From Microbacterium sp. LWH11-1.2 (lineage in GTDB: Bacteria > Actinomycetota > Actinomycetes > Actinomycetales > Microbacteriaceae): a stretch of 64,000 bases of DNA. The notes below the pieces were generated by a model. It ran no database searches, had not been told where the DNA came from, and saw nothing but the letters and a program-made list of their open reading frames with translations. A program made the position numbers and the translations under genes. The stretch is taken from the NCBI RefSeq assembly GCF_038397745.1, contig NZ_CP151636.1, forward strand, positions 3,534,001-3,598,000. Direction: 5' to 3'. Shown one piece after another: positions 54,735-64,000 of this stretch. Position 1 is the stretch's first letter, and the number at the start of each line of letters is the position of its first letter.

Positions 54735-55724
54735 TCAGCGCAGGGTACCGAGCTTCTCGGCCCAGGCGATGGCGTCGCGCACACCGTCGTCGACGGAGCG
54801 CTCCGCCTGCCAGTCGAGGACCTCACCCGCACGATCGACGATCGCGAAGGCGCCGGCCTGATCGCCGGGACGGCGACCGGTCTCGACGACGGCGAGGGGC
54901 TCACCGGTCACGCGTTCGAATGCGGCGACCAGCTCGCGCACCGTCACGCCGTCGCCGGTGCCGAGATTGATCACCCGGTACGGCTCGTCCGCGGTGGCGA
55001 CCTCGTCGAACCGCTGCACGGCCGCGACATGCGCGAGCGCGAGATCCCAGACGTGGATGTAGTCCCGCAGCCCCGATCCGTCGCGCGTCGCCCAGTCGGT
55101 GCCGGTGATCGTGAACGGCTCGCCGGCGGCATGCGCCTGCATGATCTTGCCCAGCGCGTGCGAGGGCCTCGGGTTCTGCTGCCCGGTCCGGAGCTGCGGG
55201 TCGGCGCCGATGGGGTTGAAGTAGCGGAGCGCGATCGCACGGAAATCGCCGGCGGCGGCCGCGTCGCGCAGGATCTCCTCGACCATCGCCTTGGTGGTCG
55301 CGTAGGGGCTGGAGGGCGCGAGGACACCGTTCTCATCGACGCCTTCCCCGGTCTCCCCCGCGTAGACGGAGGCGGACGAGCTGAACACGATGCGGGCGAT
55401 GCCGGCGTCGCGGAGTCGCTGGAGCAGGAGCACCGTCTTGCCGACGTTGGAGTCGTAGTAGCCGAGCGGGTCGGCGACGGAATCCGGCACCACCGCGCGG
55501 GCCGCGCAGTGGACGACCGCATCGATGTCCGGGTGGTCCGACAGCAGGCGGTCGAGAAGGGCCGCATCGGCGATGTCGCCCTCGTAGAGGTTGCGACCTT
55601 CGCCGAAGGCGCGGAGGCCCGTCGACAGGTCGTCGAGGATGACGACCTCGATGCCGGCCTCGATGCATGCCGTCGCGACGGTGGACCCGATGTAGCCGGC
55701 GCCGCCGGTGATCAATACCTTCAT
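54735..55724 (-). CDS. galE: UDP-glucose 4-epimerase
   Basis: 329-residue extended SDR enzyme that makes UDP-galactopyranose. NAD motif TGGAGYIGS, FSSSASVYAG (catalytic Ser), Tyr141-x3-Lys145 (SPYATTK), ALRYFNPIGADP and DYIHVWDLA. It supplies UDP-Galp to Glf (63-64 kb) and the two galactofuranosyltransferases. TAGACT lies 7 nt before the ATG. Divergent from the glfT genes. Confidence 0.94.
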   Translation of the reverse strand: MKVLITGGAGYIGSTVATACIEAGIEVVILDDLSTGLRAFGEGRNLYEGDIADAALLDRLLSDHPDIDAVVHCAARAVVPDSVADPLGYYDSNVGKTVLLLQRLRDAGIARIVFSSSASVYAGETGEGVDENGVLAPSSPYATTKAMVEEILRDAAAAGDFRAIALRYFNPIGADPQLRTGQQNPRPSHALGKIMQAHAAGEPFTITGTDWATRDGSGLRDYIHVWDLALAHVAAVQRFDEVATADEPYRVINLGTGDGVTVRELVAAFERVTGEPLAVVETGRRPGDQAGAFAIVDRAGEVLDWQAERSVDDGVRDAIAWAEKLGTLR

Positions 55725-55731
55725 CGCCCTC

Positions 55732-55737
55732 AGTCTA
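55732..55737 (-). promoter_or_regulatory. Leaderless -10 hexamer of galE
   Basis: TAGACT on the minus strand, 7 nt before ATG 55724. Confidence 0.55.
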
Positions 55738-55796
55738 GCCAGACGCCCGGGCGGCACATGGAGCCGACTCTCCGCAGATCCGAAGGCGACGGACGG

Positions 55797-55802
55797 TAGG
55801 CT
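55797..55802 (+). promoter_or_regulatory. Probable -10 of the glfT2-glfT1 operon
   Basis: TAGGCT about 72 bp before GTG 55875. The start codon has its own SD (GGAGAA), implying a leader of about 65 nt. No clear -35. Confidence 0.4.
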
Positions 55803-55874
55803 ACTCACTGCTCGTCGCGTCGCGCGCTGTCCCGCCACAGCGGTCTGCGACACCAACATCGGAGAACTTACCCA

Positions 55875-57785
55875 GTGGCCCACGTCCTTCAGAACGTCGT
55901 CTTCCCACTTGATCGCGACCCCGATCTGCTTCCCCTGTACGCCGATCCCGAGACGTGGTCGGTCATCGAGGACGTGCCCGTGCGCGTGTCCAACCGTGCG
56001 CACCTCGGCAATATCCTCGGCCGTCACCGCGCGCGCATCGTCGCCGGGCGGCGTGTGTCGCTCGGCACCTACTTCAACGCTTTCCCCGCCTCCTACTGGC
56101 AGCACTGGACCAGCGTCCGAGAGGTCCGGCTGACCGTCCGCACGACGGGGCCCGCGACGATCCTCGTCTACCGCTCCAACGGCTCCGGCATCCGCCAGCG
56201 CGTCGCGACCCGTGAGGTGACCGGCGAGGCGACGACCTCGTTCGACCTCGACCTCACGCAGTACAGCGACGGCGGCTGGATCTGGTTCGACATCGTCGCC
56301 GACGAGAAGCCCGCGGTGCTCGAGGGCGCGGAGTGGACGACCGAGCAGGAGCCAGCGCGGTCCGGCAAGGCGTCGCTCGGCATCACCACGTACAACAAGC
56401 CGGACTACTGCGTCGAGACGCTGCGCGCCCTGGCCGCCTCCCCCGACGCGCTCGAGTTCGTCGACCGCATCTTCCTGGTCGACCAGGGGTCGCAGCTCGT
56501 CTCCGCGCAGGACGGCTTCGACGAGGTCGCCCAGAGCCTCGGGGAGACGCTGCAGGTCATCCGGCAGGAGAACCTGGGCGGATCCGGCGGGTTCGCCCGC
56601 GCCATGCACGAGACGCTGCAGCGCCCGGAGAGCGACTTCGTGCAGCTGCTCGACGACGACGTGCGCCTCGAGCCCGAGTCGCTGCGCCGCTCGATCGTGT
56701 TCGGCCAGTACGCGACGACGCCGGTGCTCGTCGGCGGGCACATGTTCGACCTGCTCGATCGCCCCAAGCTCCACGGCTGGGCCGAGGTCGTCGACGAAGA
56801 CCCGTTCATGTGGCGCAACCTCTATCAGGAGAAGATGCCGCACGACTTCGGCGTGTCGAACCTGCGCCAGTCGACGCTGCTCCACATCCGGATGGACGCC
56901 GACTACAACGGCTGGTGGATGTGCCTGATCCCCCTCGACGTGATCCGCAAGGTCGGCCTCGCGCTCCCCGCGTTCATCAAGTGGGACGACGCCGAGTTCT
57001 GCCTGCGCGCAGGAGAGGCCGGGTTCCCGACGGTCTCGATGCCGGGCGTCGCCCTGTGGCACGTCTCCTGGGTCAACAAGGACGACACGATCGACTGGCA
57101 GGCGTACTTCCATGCCCGCAACCGGATCGTCGCCGGCCTCCTGCACTCCGGCGCCCCACGCGGAGGGGCGCTGCTGAAGCACAGCAGACGCGTCGACCTC
57201 AAGCACCTGATGATGATGCAGTACTACCCGGTGGCTCTGCGCGCCCGCGCTCTGCGGGACATCCTGTCGGGCCCCGACCACATGCGGCGGAACCTGGCGA
57301 CGGCGATGCCCGCCGCGCGCGCACTCGCCCCCGAGTTCCCCGAGACCGTCGTGCACCGGGATCCGGCGAGGGTGCTGCACTCCCGACGCGGCCGCCGCGT
57401 GTTCCAGCAGCTGTCGAAGAACGATCTGGACAACCCGACAGGCATCCGGCTGCGGGTGTTCACGCTCCGCACGCTGCTGTCCCACTGGCTGCACCGGCCG
57501 CACCCCGCGAACATCGCGCAGCCCGAGGTCGAGTTCGGCAAGGAGGACGCCCTGTGGTGGCGCGTCCCCGCCTTCGACAGCGCGCTCGTGAGCGCCGCGG
57601 ACGGATCCGGCAAGAACATCTACACGCGCGACCGCGGACAGTACCGCCGCATGCTGCGCGAGAGCATCCGACTGCACTCCGAGCTGCGCCGCCGGTGGCC
57701 GCAGCTGCAGAAGCAGTACCGCGAGGCGCTCCCCGAGCTCGTCTCACCCCAGTCCTGGCAGCAGATCTTCGAGGAGAAGGCATGA
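55875..57785 (+). CDS. glfT2: Galactofuranosyltransferase GlfT2-like (galactan polymerase)
   Basis: 636 residues (M. tuberculosis GlfT2 is about 637): an N-terminal beta-sandwich domain (about 1-155), a GT-A catalytic domain (about 165-410) with DDD at 260-262 (LLDDDVRLEP), Asp371/Asp372 in IKWDDAEF and His396 in LWHVSW, and a helical C-terminal region. Asp372 and His396 fall at the same numbers as the reported catalytic base and metal ligand of mycobacterial GlfT2 (from memory). It adds alternating beta-1,5/1,6 Galf from UDP-Galf in that species. GTG 55875 has SD GGAGAA. Confidence 0.92.
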   Translation: MAHVLQNVVFPLDRDPDLLPLYADPETWSVIEDVPVRVSNRAHLGNILGRHRARIVAGRRVSLGTYFNAFPASYWQHWTSVREVRLTVRTTGPATILVYRSNGSGIRQRVATREVTGEATTSFDLDLTQYSDGGWIWFDIVADEKPAVLEGAEWTTEQEPARSGKASLGITTYNKPDYCVETLRALAASPDALEFVDRIFLVDQGSQLVSAQDGFDEVAQSLGETLQVIRQENLGGSGGFARAMHETLQRPESDFVQLLDDDVRLEPESLRRSIVFGQYATTPVLVGGHMFDLLDRPKLHGWAEVVDEDPFMWRNLYQEKMPHDFGVSNLRQSTLLHIRMDADYNGWWMCLIPLDVIRKVGLALPAFIKWDDAEFCLRAGEAGFPTVSMPGVALWHVSWVNKDDTIDWQAYFHARNRIVAGLLHSGAPRGGALLKHSRRVDLKHLMMMQYYPVALRARALRDILSGPDHMRRNLATAMPAARALAPEFPETVVHRDPARVLHSRRGRRVFQQLSKNDLDNPTGIRLRVFTLRTLLSHWLHRPHPANIAQPEVEFGKEDALWWRVPAFDSALVSAADGSGKNIYTRDRGQYRRMLRESIRLHSELRRRWPQLQKQYREALPELVSPQSWQQIFEEKA

Positions 57786-58744
57786 CCGCGGCGCCCGCTG
57801 CATTCGACCCCACGGCCGCGACGATCGTCATCGTCACCTTCAACCGCTCTCACCTGCTCTCGGGCCTGCTCACGAGCATCACCGCGATGGACCCGAAGCC
57901 CGGCCATGTCGTAATCATCGACAACGCGTCCGCCGACGACACCACCGCCGTCGTCGAGTCCTTCCGCGAGGGCATCGGCACCGAGATCGTCTACCGCCGC
58001 CTGGAGACGAACACCGGCGGTTCCGGCGGATTCAGCGAAGGCATGCGCACCGCGTACGAGCTCGGCTCCGAGTGGATCTGGATGATGGACGACGACGTCG
58101 AGGTCCTCACCGACGGCCTGGCGAAGATGGGCAAGTGGGCGCCGCGGTTCAAGAGCATCCAGGGCCGCCGCATCGACTACGACGGCAGCGAGTTCTACTG
58201 GCAGTACCGCATCGCGGAGCGCATGGGGATCCCGATCCCGTTCGCGCCGTCCGGATTCGACGACTCCGGATTCAAGGAGATGAACAGCGGATGCTTCGAG
58301 GGCATGTTCATCCACCGCTCGATCGTCGCGCAGATCGGCCTCCCCGACCCGAGGTTCTTCATCTACTGGGATGACCAGATGTACGGGTGGCTCGCCTCGC
58401 GCCGGACCACCGCCGTCATCGTGGACGAGTTCGTCCTGCGGCGCACGCGCGAGATCAAGCAGTGGGACATGGGCATCCGCCACATGAACGCGTCGAGCAA
58501 CGCGTATCGCTACTACATCATGCGCAATCGCGGGTTCATCAAGCAGTACTACCGTGTGCACGGGGTCTACAACCCGGTCCTGTTCGGGCTGGGCACCGCG
58601 GCGACATTCGCGAAGGAGCTGATCCGGCTCGTGTTCGTGGAAAGGACCGTGCGCGGGACCAGCAACCTCTTCCGCGGGATCCGTGACGGCGGCAAGGCCG
58701 GACGCGACCGCACCTGGCAGCCGATGGAACCGCTGGAGGCATGA
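57782..58744 (+). CDS. glfT1: GT2 glycosyltransferase, GlfT1-like
   Basis: 320 residues: an N-terminal GT-A fold with IVIVTFNRSHLLSGLLTSI, IIDNASADDTTAVV, and the DDD motif at 103-105 (WMMDDDVE), later WDDQMYGWL. In mycobacteria GlfT1 adds the first two Galf units to the lipid-linked acceptor, which GlfT2 then extends. The ATGA overlap with glfT2 supports that pairing. The acceptor in this organism is unknown, since arabinogalactan itself is not expected. Confidence 0.85.
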   Translation: MTAAPAAFDPTAATIVIVTFNRSHLLSGLLTSITAMDPKPGHVVIIDNASADDTTAVVESFREGIGTEIVYRRLETNTGGSGGFSEGMRTAYELGSEWIWMMDDDVEVLTDGLAKMGKWAPRFKSIQGRRIDYDGSEFYWQYRIAERMGIPIPFAPSGFDDSGFKEMNSGCFEGMFIHRSIVAQIGLPDPRFFIYWDDQMYGWLASRRTTAVIVDEFVLRRTREIKQWDMGIRHMNASSNAYRYYIMRNRGFIKQYYRVHGVYNPVLFGLGTAATFAKELIRLVFVERTVRGTSNLFRGIRDGGKAGRDRTWQPMEPLEA

Positions 58745-59340
58745 CGATGGACGAGCAGCAGCCGGAACTGCGGTGGGCCCCGCTCCCCGCTCCCCCGAAG
58801 CGCACCGGCCGGATCTGGCTGATCGTCGGCCTCTCGGTCGCCGCTCTGGCGATCGTGGGCGTGCTGCTCTTCCTCTTCCTCCCTCGAGGTGACGGCCCCA
58901 CCCCCGGCGCGAGCCCGTCGTCCACGCCGTCGGCCTCCCCGAGCGCGACGCCGACACCGACACCGACGCCGTCCGCGACGCCGGCTCCGAGCCAGACTCC
59001 GATCGTCGACCCTCCGCCGGCGACCGACCCGACGATCGAGGCCTTCCGCGGTCAGGTGAGCGGCTGGCTCAACGACGCTCCGCGCGGACTCGACATCATC
59101 ACCGGAGCCAACGGACCCGACGCGCTCCCGGTCGTCGAGACGCTCCAGCAGGACGTGCAGCGCCTCTCCGACGCGCAGCCGCCCGCCTCGATCGCCGACG
59201 GATGGCGTGACGGGCTCTCGGTGTACTCGCAGCGGCTGACCGACCTGCAGTCCGCGCTGACGGTCGGCGCCGCTCCCGCCGAGACGATCGATGCCGCCCG
59301 TGCGGCCGTGCAGGACCTGCGCGCCCTCGTCGGACTCTGA
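58741..59340 (+). CDS. Membrane-anchored protein with Ser/Thr/Pro-rich spacer, unknown
   Basis: 199 residues: a short cytoplasmic proline-rich end (residues 1-22), one membrane helix (about 24-46), an S/T/P linker (about 50-95, TPTPTPTPSATPAPSQTP) and a helical extracytoplasmic domain (about 98-199). I do not recognise the domain. ATGA overlap with glfT1 suggests it belongs to the galactan operon, perhaps as a surface scaffold or wall spacer. Confidence 0.75.
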   Translation: MTMDEQQPELRWAPLPAPPKRTGRIWLIVGLSVAALAIVGVLLFLFLPRGDGPTPGASPSSTPSASPSATPTPTPTPSATPAPSQTPIVDPPPATDPTIEAFRGQVSGWLNDAPRGLDIITGANGPDALPVVETLQQDVQRLSDAQPPASIADGWRDGLSVYSQRLTDLQSALTVGAAPAETIDAARAAVQDLRALVGL

Positions 59341-59355
59341 CGTCGTCGGCTCGGA

Positions 59356-59907
59356 TCAGGACCCGGATCGATCCTCTTCCGTCCAGTCGACCATGCCCGC
59401 AGAGGCGCAGTCGGGTGCCGGGATCACGACGGGTGCGCCGTCGGCGAGGCTGCACAGCGCCAGTGCGGGCCTGCCCACCGGGGCGCTCTGCGGGCTGCCG
59501 CTCTGGAACTCCACACTCATGAGCAGCCCTTCATCCCATAGTCGCGCACATTCCTCGATCAGTTCGGGCGACGGGTTGGCTCCGCTCGGGACGGGGACAG
59601 ACACCGCGATGCCGCGCGGATCCGAGAGCGCACCCCCGGACCCGGACAGGGAATCGACAGGTCCGGCGACGGCAGCGCAGACCACATCCACCGACCGCGT
59701 CTCGAGGCCGCCGGCGACGGGCTCCGACCCCCGATCGGCTAGCGCCCAGGCGGTCCCGGCCCCGGCGAGCAGACACACCCCGGCGACCAGACCCCACGCG
59801 AGGCGCGTTCCACGCCTCACCGGTCGCGCGTCGGTCGCCTGCGTGACCAGGGCTCGTCGGAGCCGTGCGCGGAACTCCGGATCGATCCCTCCCGTGCTTC
59901 CGCTCAT
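59356..59907 (-). CDS. Putative membrane anti-sigma factor/regulatory protein
   Basis: 183 residues: a cytoplasmic N-terminus (1-35, SGSTGGIDPEFRARLRRALVTQ), one membrane helix (about 36-57, LAWGLVAGVCLLAGAGTAWAL) and an extracytoplasmic domain with four Cys. It lies directly behind an ECF sigma gene with an ATGA overlap, the usual place for an anti-sigma factor, though no ZAS motif is visible. AAAGGGG SD. Confidence 0.7.
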   Translation of the reverse strand: MSGSTGGIDPEFRARLRRALVTQATDARPVRRGTRLAWGLVAGVCLLAGAGTAWALADRGSEPVAGGLETRSVDVVCAAVAGPVDSLSGSGGALSDPRGIAVSVPVPSGANPSPELIEECARLWDEGLLMSVEFQSGSPQSAPVGRPALALCSLADGAPVVIPAPDCASAGMVDWTEEDRSGS

Positions 59908-60506
59908 GTCGTCCCCTTTCCGCCTACCCGGGCGTCCGGGGTGAGCTCGGTCATCGCGACGCGCAGCCGCTGCTTCGCGCGACTGAGTCGCGTGCGGACC
60001 GTTCCGGCGGGCACGCGCAGCAGCCTGGCCGCATCGGCAGGCGCGACCTCCTCGATCACGCACAGCGCGAGGATCTCCTGATCCGACGCGCTCAGCCGCG
60101 CGAAGGCCGTCTCCACCTCACCTCGGCGATGCGAGCGCGTCTCGGCATCGAGCACCTCCTCCGCATGATCGGGGACGACGTCGGGCCGCAGTCGTCGGAG
60201 GAGGCGTTCGTGCCGCATCCGGGTCCGGGCGCTGTTCCGCGCGATGTTGGCCGCCGTCACGAGCAGCCATCCGATCACGGAGCCGTTCACGACTCTCACC
60301 CGAGAGCGCAGCCGCCACGCCTCGAGGAACACCATCGCCGTGATGTCCTCGGCGTCCTCACGCGAATGGGCGAATCGCCGCGCCTGTCGATGCACACGGT
60401 CGACGTGCCGATCGAAGACAGCGGCGAAGGCGTCGGCGTCGCCGGCGCAGGCCTGCGCCCAGAGGTCGGCATCGCTGCAGTCCATGCTCTGCCCGGGGTC
60501 AGTCAC
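59904..60506 (-). CDS. ECF-type RNA polymerase sigma factor
   Basis: 200 residues from GTG 60506 (an ATG at 60485 is also possible): sigma2 (DRVHRQARRFAHSREDAEDITAMVFLEAWRLRS, WLLVTAANIARN) and sigma4 (LSASDQEILALCVIEEVAPADAARLLRVPAGTVRTRLSRAKQRLR). It follows the lipoprotein gene by 7 bp and is coupled to the putative anti-sigma gene. Signal and target promoters are unknown. Confidence 0.85.
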   Translation of the reverse strand: MTDPGQSMDCSDADLWAQACAGDADAFAAVFDRHVDRVHRQARRFAHSREDAEDITAMVFLEAWRLRSRVRVVNGSVIGWLLVTAANIARNSARTRMRHERLLRRLRPDVVPDHAEEVLDAETRSHRRGEVETAFARLSASDQEILALCVIEEVAPADAARLLRVPAGTVRTRLSRAKQRLRVAMTELTPDARVGGKGTT

Positions 60507-60513
60507 AGGTAGC

Positions 60514-61446
60514 TCAGCGCGGAACGAGGATCGATGAGACCACGACCGCGCCGGGTCCGTACTCCTGGTCCATCTCCCGCTGCAGTGCACCGTCCACGTC
60601 GTGGACGACCTGGATCGTGATCACGCCTGTCAATGCGTCCGGACCTGTCGTCATGACCTGATGCTCCGTCATCCTCTGATGATCCGCCATGATCTCCTGA
60701 ACCCGCGCATTCAGCTCCGCATCGGTGAAGTCGACCGAGAACACGCAGAGCGCTCCTCCCCATACTTCGCGGATCCGTGCCTCCGCCCCCGCAGGATCCG
60801 ACCGTACCCCGACGTTGATGATCGAGAGCCCGGCGTGCACGGCGTTGAGCCGCAACGCCTCGAGGGGATCCGTCCCGGGCGGCACGGTCGGGATCTCGCT
60901 GCGGTCGATCCACATGGTGCCGTATCCCTCCACGCTCGCGATCAGGCCGAACGCAGCGTTCAACGATTCATAGGACGCTCTGGTCTCGTCGACGATCTTC
61001 CATCCGCCATCCGGCGCGGGGCAGCGAGAAGGCAGGATCGGACCTGTCGGATGGGCGGGCGGTGTCGCGGCGATCGGTCCCGTGGAGACGACGGCGAGGG
61101 TCTCGGCGTCCGAGTCGTAGACTCCCGTCACCGTGAAGTCGCCCCAGCGCACGCCTGCGTGCTCCTCGTACTGCCCCTCGACGGCTTCCCAGTCCCACCC
61201 GGCGAGCTCCACCCCGCCGGCGCATGCAGGAGGATATGGCTGGAGTACTCCGAAGCAGAGATTCGTCTGTCCGTCGCGTTCGATGACCGCCCCCGAGGCT
61301 TCGGTCATGAACGTCGACGATATCCCGGCGCCGAGAGCTCCCCCTTCTCGCACCTCTTCCGCGCGTGGTGTGGCGCACCCCGTGGCGGCCAGGGCCAGCA
61401 CCAGCACCACCGCCCCGCGCGCACGCCCTGCGATCGACCTCACCAC
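60514..61446 (-). CDS. Lipoprotein, unknown function
   Basis: 310 residues: a signal helix and lipobox LAATGC with Cys24, then a mostly beta mature domain with CFGVLQPYPPAC, LPSRCPAPDG and GALCVFSVDF. No known domain recognised. First gene of a lipoprotein-sigma-anti-sigma operon, so it may be part of the sensing apparatus. GGGGGAGG SD, 6 nt before the GTG. Confidence 0.75.
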   Translation of the reverse strand: MVRSIAGRARGAVVLVLALAATGCATPRAEEVREGGALGAGISSTFMTEASGAVIERDGQTNLCFGVLQPYPPACAGGVELAGWDWEAVEGQYEEHAGVRWGDFTVTGVYDSDAETLAVVSTGPIAATPPAHPTGPILPSRCPAPDGGWKIVDETRASYESLNAAFGLIASVEGYGTMWIDRSEIPTVPPGTDPLEALRLNAVHAGLSIINVGVRSDPAGAEARIREVWGGALCVFSVDFTDAELNARVQEIMADHQRMTEHQVMTTGPDALTGVITIQVVHDVDGALQREMDQEYGPGAVVVSSILVPR

Positions 61447-61532
61447 ACCGACCTCCCCCTTGAACTCCGGGATCCGCTGATGCGGCCCTCACCAGGGAGT
61501 GTCGCGAGGACGCCCAACGTTACAAGAAGGGT

Positions 61533-62267
61533 TCAGGCGTTGTAGTCGGCGTTGTACTGCGCCAGCACGTCGGCGATCGGCGCATCGAGCACGAGCTCGC
61601 CTTTGTCGAGGTAGAGGCCCCGCGTGCAGAAGCGACGGAGGTCGCGCTCGTTGTGGCTCACGAAGAACAGCGTGCGCCCTTCGGCCAGCAGCTCGTCGAT
61701 GCGGGTGTAGCACTTCTCGCGAAAGGCCTTGTCCCCCACCGCGAGCACCTCGTCGACCAGGAGGATCGGCTCGTCGAGCTGCGACACGACCGAGAACGCC
61801 AGGCGCACCTTCATGCCGTTGGAGAGGTGCTTGTAGGGGGTCTCCTCGAAGCCGGCCAGCTCGGCGAACGCGATGATGCCGTCGTATCGACGGGAGACCT
61901 CCTCGCGCGACATCCCGTGCAATCCGGCCGTGAGCCGCACGTTCTCGCGCACCGTGAGGTCGCCGACGAAGCCGCCCGTGATCTCGATCAGCGGGGCGAC
62001 TCCCCCGTTGACCGTGACCGTTCCCGTGTCGGGCAGGAGGACCTTGGCGACCAGGCGGAGGAGCGTCGACTTGCCCTGGCCGTTGCGCCCGACCACGCCG
62101 ATCGACTCGCCCGGCTGCACGGTGAACGAGACGTCGCGCAGCGCCCAGAACTCCCCGGGACGCGAGCGTCGCGAGGCCCCGGAGAAGAGATCCTTGAAGC
62201 TGCGTCGTCCTCGACGGTTCCGTCGGAAGTGGACGCCGAGTCCCTGGACTTCGATGGCCGCGGACAT
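61533..62267 (-). CDS. wzt: Polysaccharide ABC exporter ATP-binding protein (Wzt/TagH-like)
   Basis: 244 residues: Walker A GRNGQGKST, a Wzt-type EITGGFVGDLTVRENV loop, signature LSNGMKVRLAFS, Walker B ILLVDEVLAVGD, H-loop VSHN. It lacks the C-terminal carbohydrate-binding domain of long Wzt proteins, so export need not recognise a chain terminator. Its ATG overlaps the permease stop by one base (TGATG). Probably exports the galactofuranan or its lipid-linked precursor. Confidence 0.9.
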   Translation of the reverse strand: MSAAIEVQGLGVHFRRNRRGRRSFKDLFSGASRRSRPGEFWALRDVSFTVQPGESIGVVGRNGQGKSTLLRLVAKVLLPDTGTVTVNGGVAPLIEITGGFVGDLTVRENVRLTAGLHGMSREEVSRRYDGIIAFAELAGFEETPYKHLSNGMKVRLAFSVVSQLDEPILLVDEVLAVGDKAFREKCYTRIDELLAEGRTLFFVSHNERDLRRFCTRGLYLDKGELVLDAPIADVLAQYNADYNA

Positions 62268-63058
62268 CACAGCTCCTTCAGCACGGGACGCTCCAGGCTC
62301 CGGAACGTCCAGACGCCCAGCGCGAGGATGACGATGCACATCACCGCACTGATCACGACGGGGGTCGTCTGCCAGAGCTCCGGGAAGAATCCGACGCGGT
62401 AGAGGGTGAAGATACCCGCCAGCGGATTGAAGGCGCCGATGGTGTCGAACGGCGCCGGCAGGTCCTGGAAGCTGTAGATCACGGGCGAGGCGTAGAAGAG
62501 CGCGCGCAGGATCAGCGCCGTCGTCCGCTCGAGGTCGGCGTAGAGCACGCAGAGCGGAGCCACCAGCAGCCCGAGGCCGACGAGCAGCGTCACCTGCATG
62601 AGCATCGCCACGGGGAACCAGAGCAGCATCCAGTTGACGGTCGCGCCGCTGAACACCGCGAAGAGCACCAGCACCGGAATCGAGAAGAGGAACTCGATCC
62701 CCTTGCTCAGCACGATGCGGTTCACCCAGATCGATCGCGGGATGGCCGTCGACCGCACCAGGCGCGAGTCCTTCTTGAACGCCCTCGTGAAGTCGGACAC
62801 CGAGGTGTTGAACCACACCCACGGCAGGAGCGCCACGATGAGGAACACGATGTAGGGATCCTCGCCGACGGTGCGGTGGAAGACCTGCGTGAAGACGAAC
62901 CAGTAGATCGCGCTCATCACGAGCGGATCGAGGACGGACCAGAGGTAGCCGAGGAAGCTCGTCGCGTACCGGACCTTGAGGTCGCGGGCCGACAGCAGCC
63001 ACAGCGAATGCAGATAGCGCCGGGGCGTCCCGGGCGCCCCGACAGCAGCGTGACTCAC
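62267..63058 (-). CDS. wzm: ABC-2 type polysaccharide exporter permease (Wzm-like)
   Basis: 263 residues with about six membrane helices (ABC2_membrane): LSARDLKVRYATSFLGYLWSVLDPL, FLIVALLPWVWFNTSVSDF, WMLLWFPVAMLMQVTLLVGLG, ending FRSLERPVLKEL. GTG 63058 starts 10 bp after the glf stop and is preceded by TAGACT at 7 nt. Forms a transporter with the ATPase gene that follows. Confidence 0.92.
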   Translation of the reverse strand: MSHAAVGAPGTPRRYLHSLWLLSARDLKVRYATSFLGYLWSVLDPLVMSAIYWFVFTQVFHRTVGEDPYIVFLIVALLPWVWFNTSVSDFTRAFKKDSRLVRSTAIPRSIWVNRIVLSKGIEFLFSIPVLVLFAVFSGATVNWMLLWFPVAMLMQVTLLVGLGLLVAPLCVLYADLERTTALILRALFYASPVIYSFQDLPAPFDTIGAFNPLAGIFTLYRVGFFPELWQTTPVVISAVMCIVILALGVWTFRSLERPVLKEL

Positions 63059-63068
63059 GATGTCGAGT

Positions 63069-64000
<932 letters not shown>

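Noticed and set aside
55725..57677. In-frame extension of galE to 980 codons across the glfT2 region
   Set aside because: galE has its conserved start MKVLITGGAGYIGS at 55724 with a promoter-like hexamer; the extension is antisense to glfT2.
61447..61532. ECF-type promoter (TGTAACG) before the lipoprotein gene
   Set aside because: A -35-like TGTAACG exists on the minus strand, but no CGTC/CGAT -10 lies about 16 bp downstream.

Overview
The window is chromosomal DNA from a high-GC actinobacterium, most likely a member of the Microbacteriaceae and probably Microbacterium-like. The evidence is strong G/C at third codon positions, frequent GTG starts, ATGA/GTGA gene overlaps, two WhiB proteins, a mycothiol-type SigR/RsrA pair, the fused actinobacterial 2-oxoglutarate decarboxylase/dehydrogenase Kgd, and MtrA-MtrB-LpqB. 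Much of the gene content matches what I remember of the conserved actinobacterial block seen in Mycobacterium tuberculosis around Rv3219-Rv3260 (whiB1, pdtaS, rshA/sigH, aroA, rsgA, Rv3235, secA1, hpf, comF, lpqB-mtrB-mtrA, sahH, manA, DUF3499, metallopeptidase, whiB2). That comparison is from memory, not from a search. I saw no rRNA, tRNA, CRISPR array, prophage or insertion sequence, and no gap above about 240 bp between genes.

Layout. 1-6.1 kb: end of a membrane-protein gene, nnrD, an Old Yellow Enzyme, two CNNM/CBS membrane proteins, guaB1. 6.2-9.9 kb: kgd. 10-17.6 kb: Eis-like acetyltransferase, sigR-rsrA, aroA-rsgA-bcp, a small membrane protein, whiB1, pdtaS. 17.6-22.1 kb: Rv3235-like protein, an unknown protein, a BldC-like HTH protein, SAF and CpaE-like proteins, an aminotransferase. 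22.2-32.9 kb: secA, a PadR regulator, a coiled-coil protein, hpf, comF, lpqB-mtrB-mtrA. 33-40.4 kb: a translationally coupled membrane-protein/DUF4129/DUF4350/MoxR/DUF58 operon, then divergent SpoIIM and RDD genes. 40.5-51.9 kb: ahcY, a MacAB-like ABC export operon, DUF3499, a metallopeptidase-family protein, DUF5719 plus a giant GT2 membrane protein, whiB2, manA. 52-64 kb: a glycopolymer locus with two O-antigen-ligase-family proteins, galE, two galactofuranosyltransferases, an ECF sigma/anti-sigma/lipoprotein operon, an ABC-2 polysaccharide exporter and glf (cut by the window end).

How the genes work together. The right end looks like a complete galactofuranose pathway. GalE makes UDP-Galp, Glf converts it to UDP-Galf, GlfT1/GlfT2-like enzymes polymerise it, Wzm/Wzt export it, and one or both ligase-family proteins may attach it. 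The 33-40 kb block is a MoxR/DUF58 envelope or maturation system. MtrAB-LpqB, PdtaS, SigR-RsrA, WhiB1 and WhiB2 give an unusually dense set of envelope and redox regulators.

A recurring feature is a TAnnnT hexamer exactly 6 or 7 nt before the start codon, found at 17 genes. This points to widespread leaderless transcription. In two cases (bcp, wzm) the upstream gene's TAG stop codon is itself part of the hexamer.
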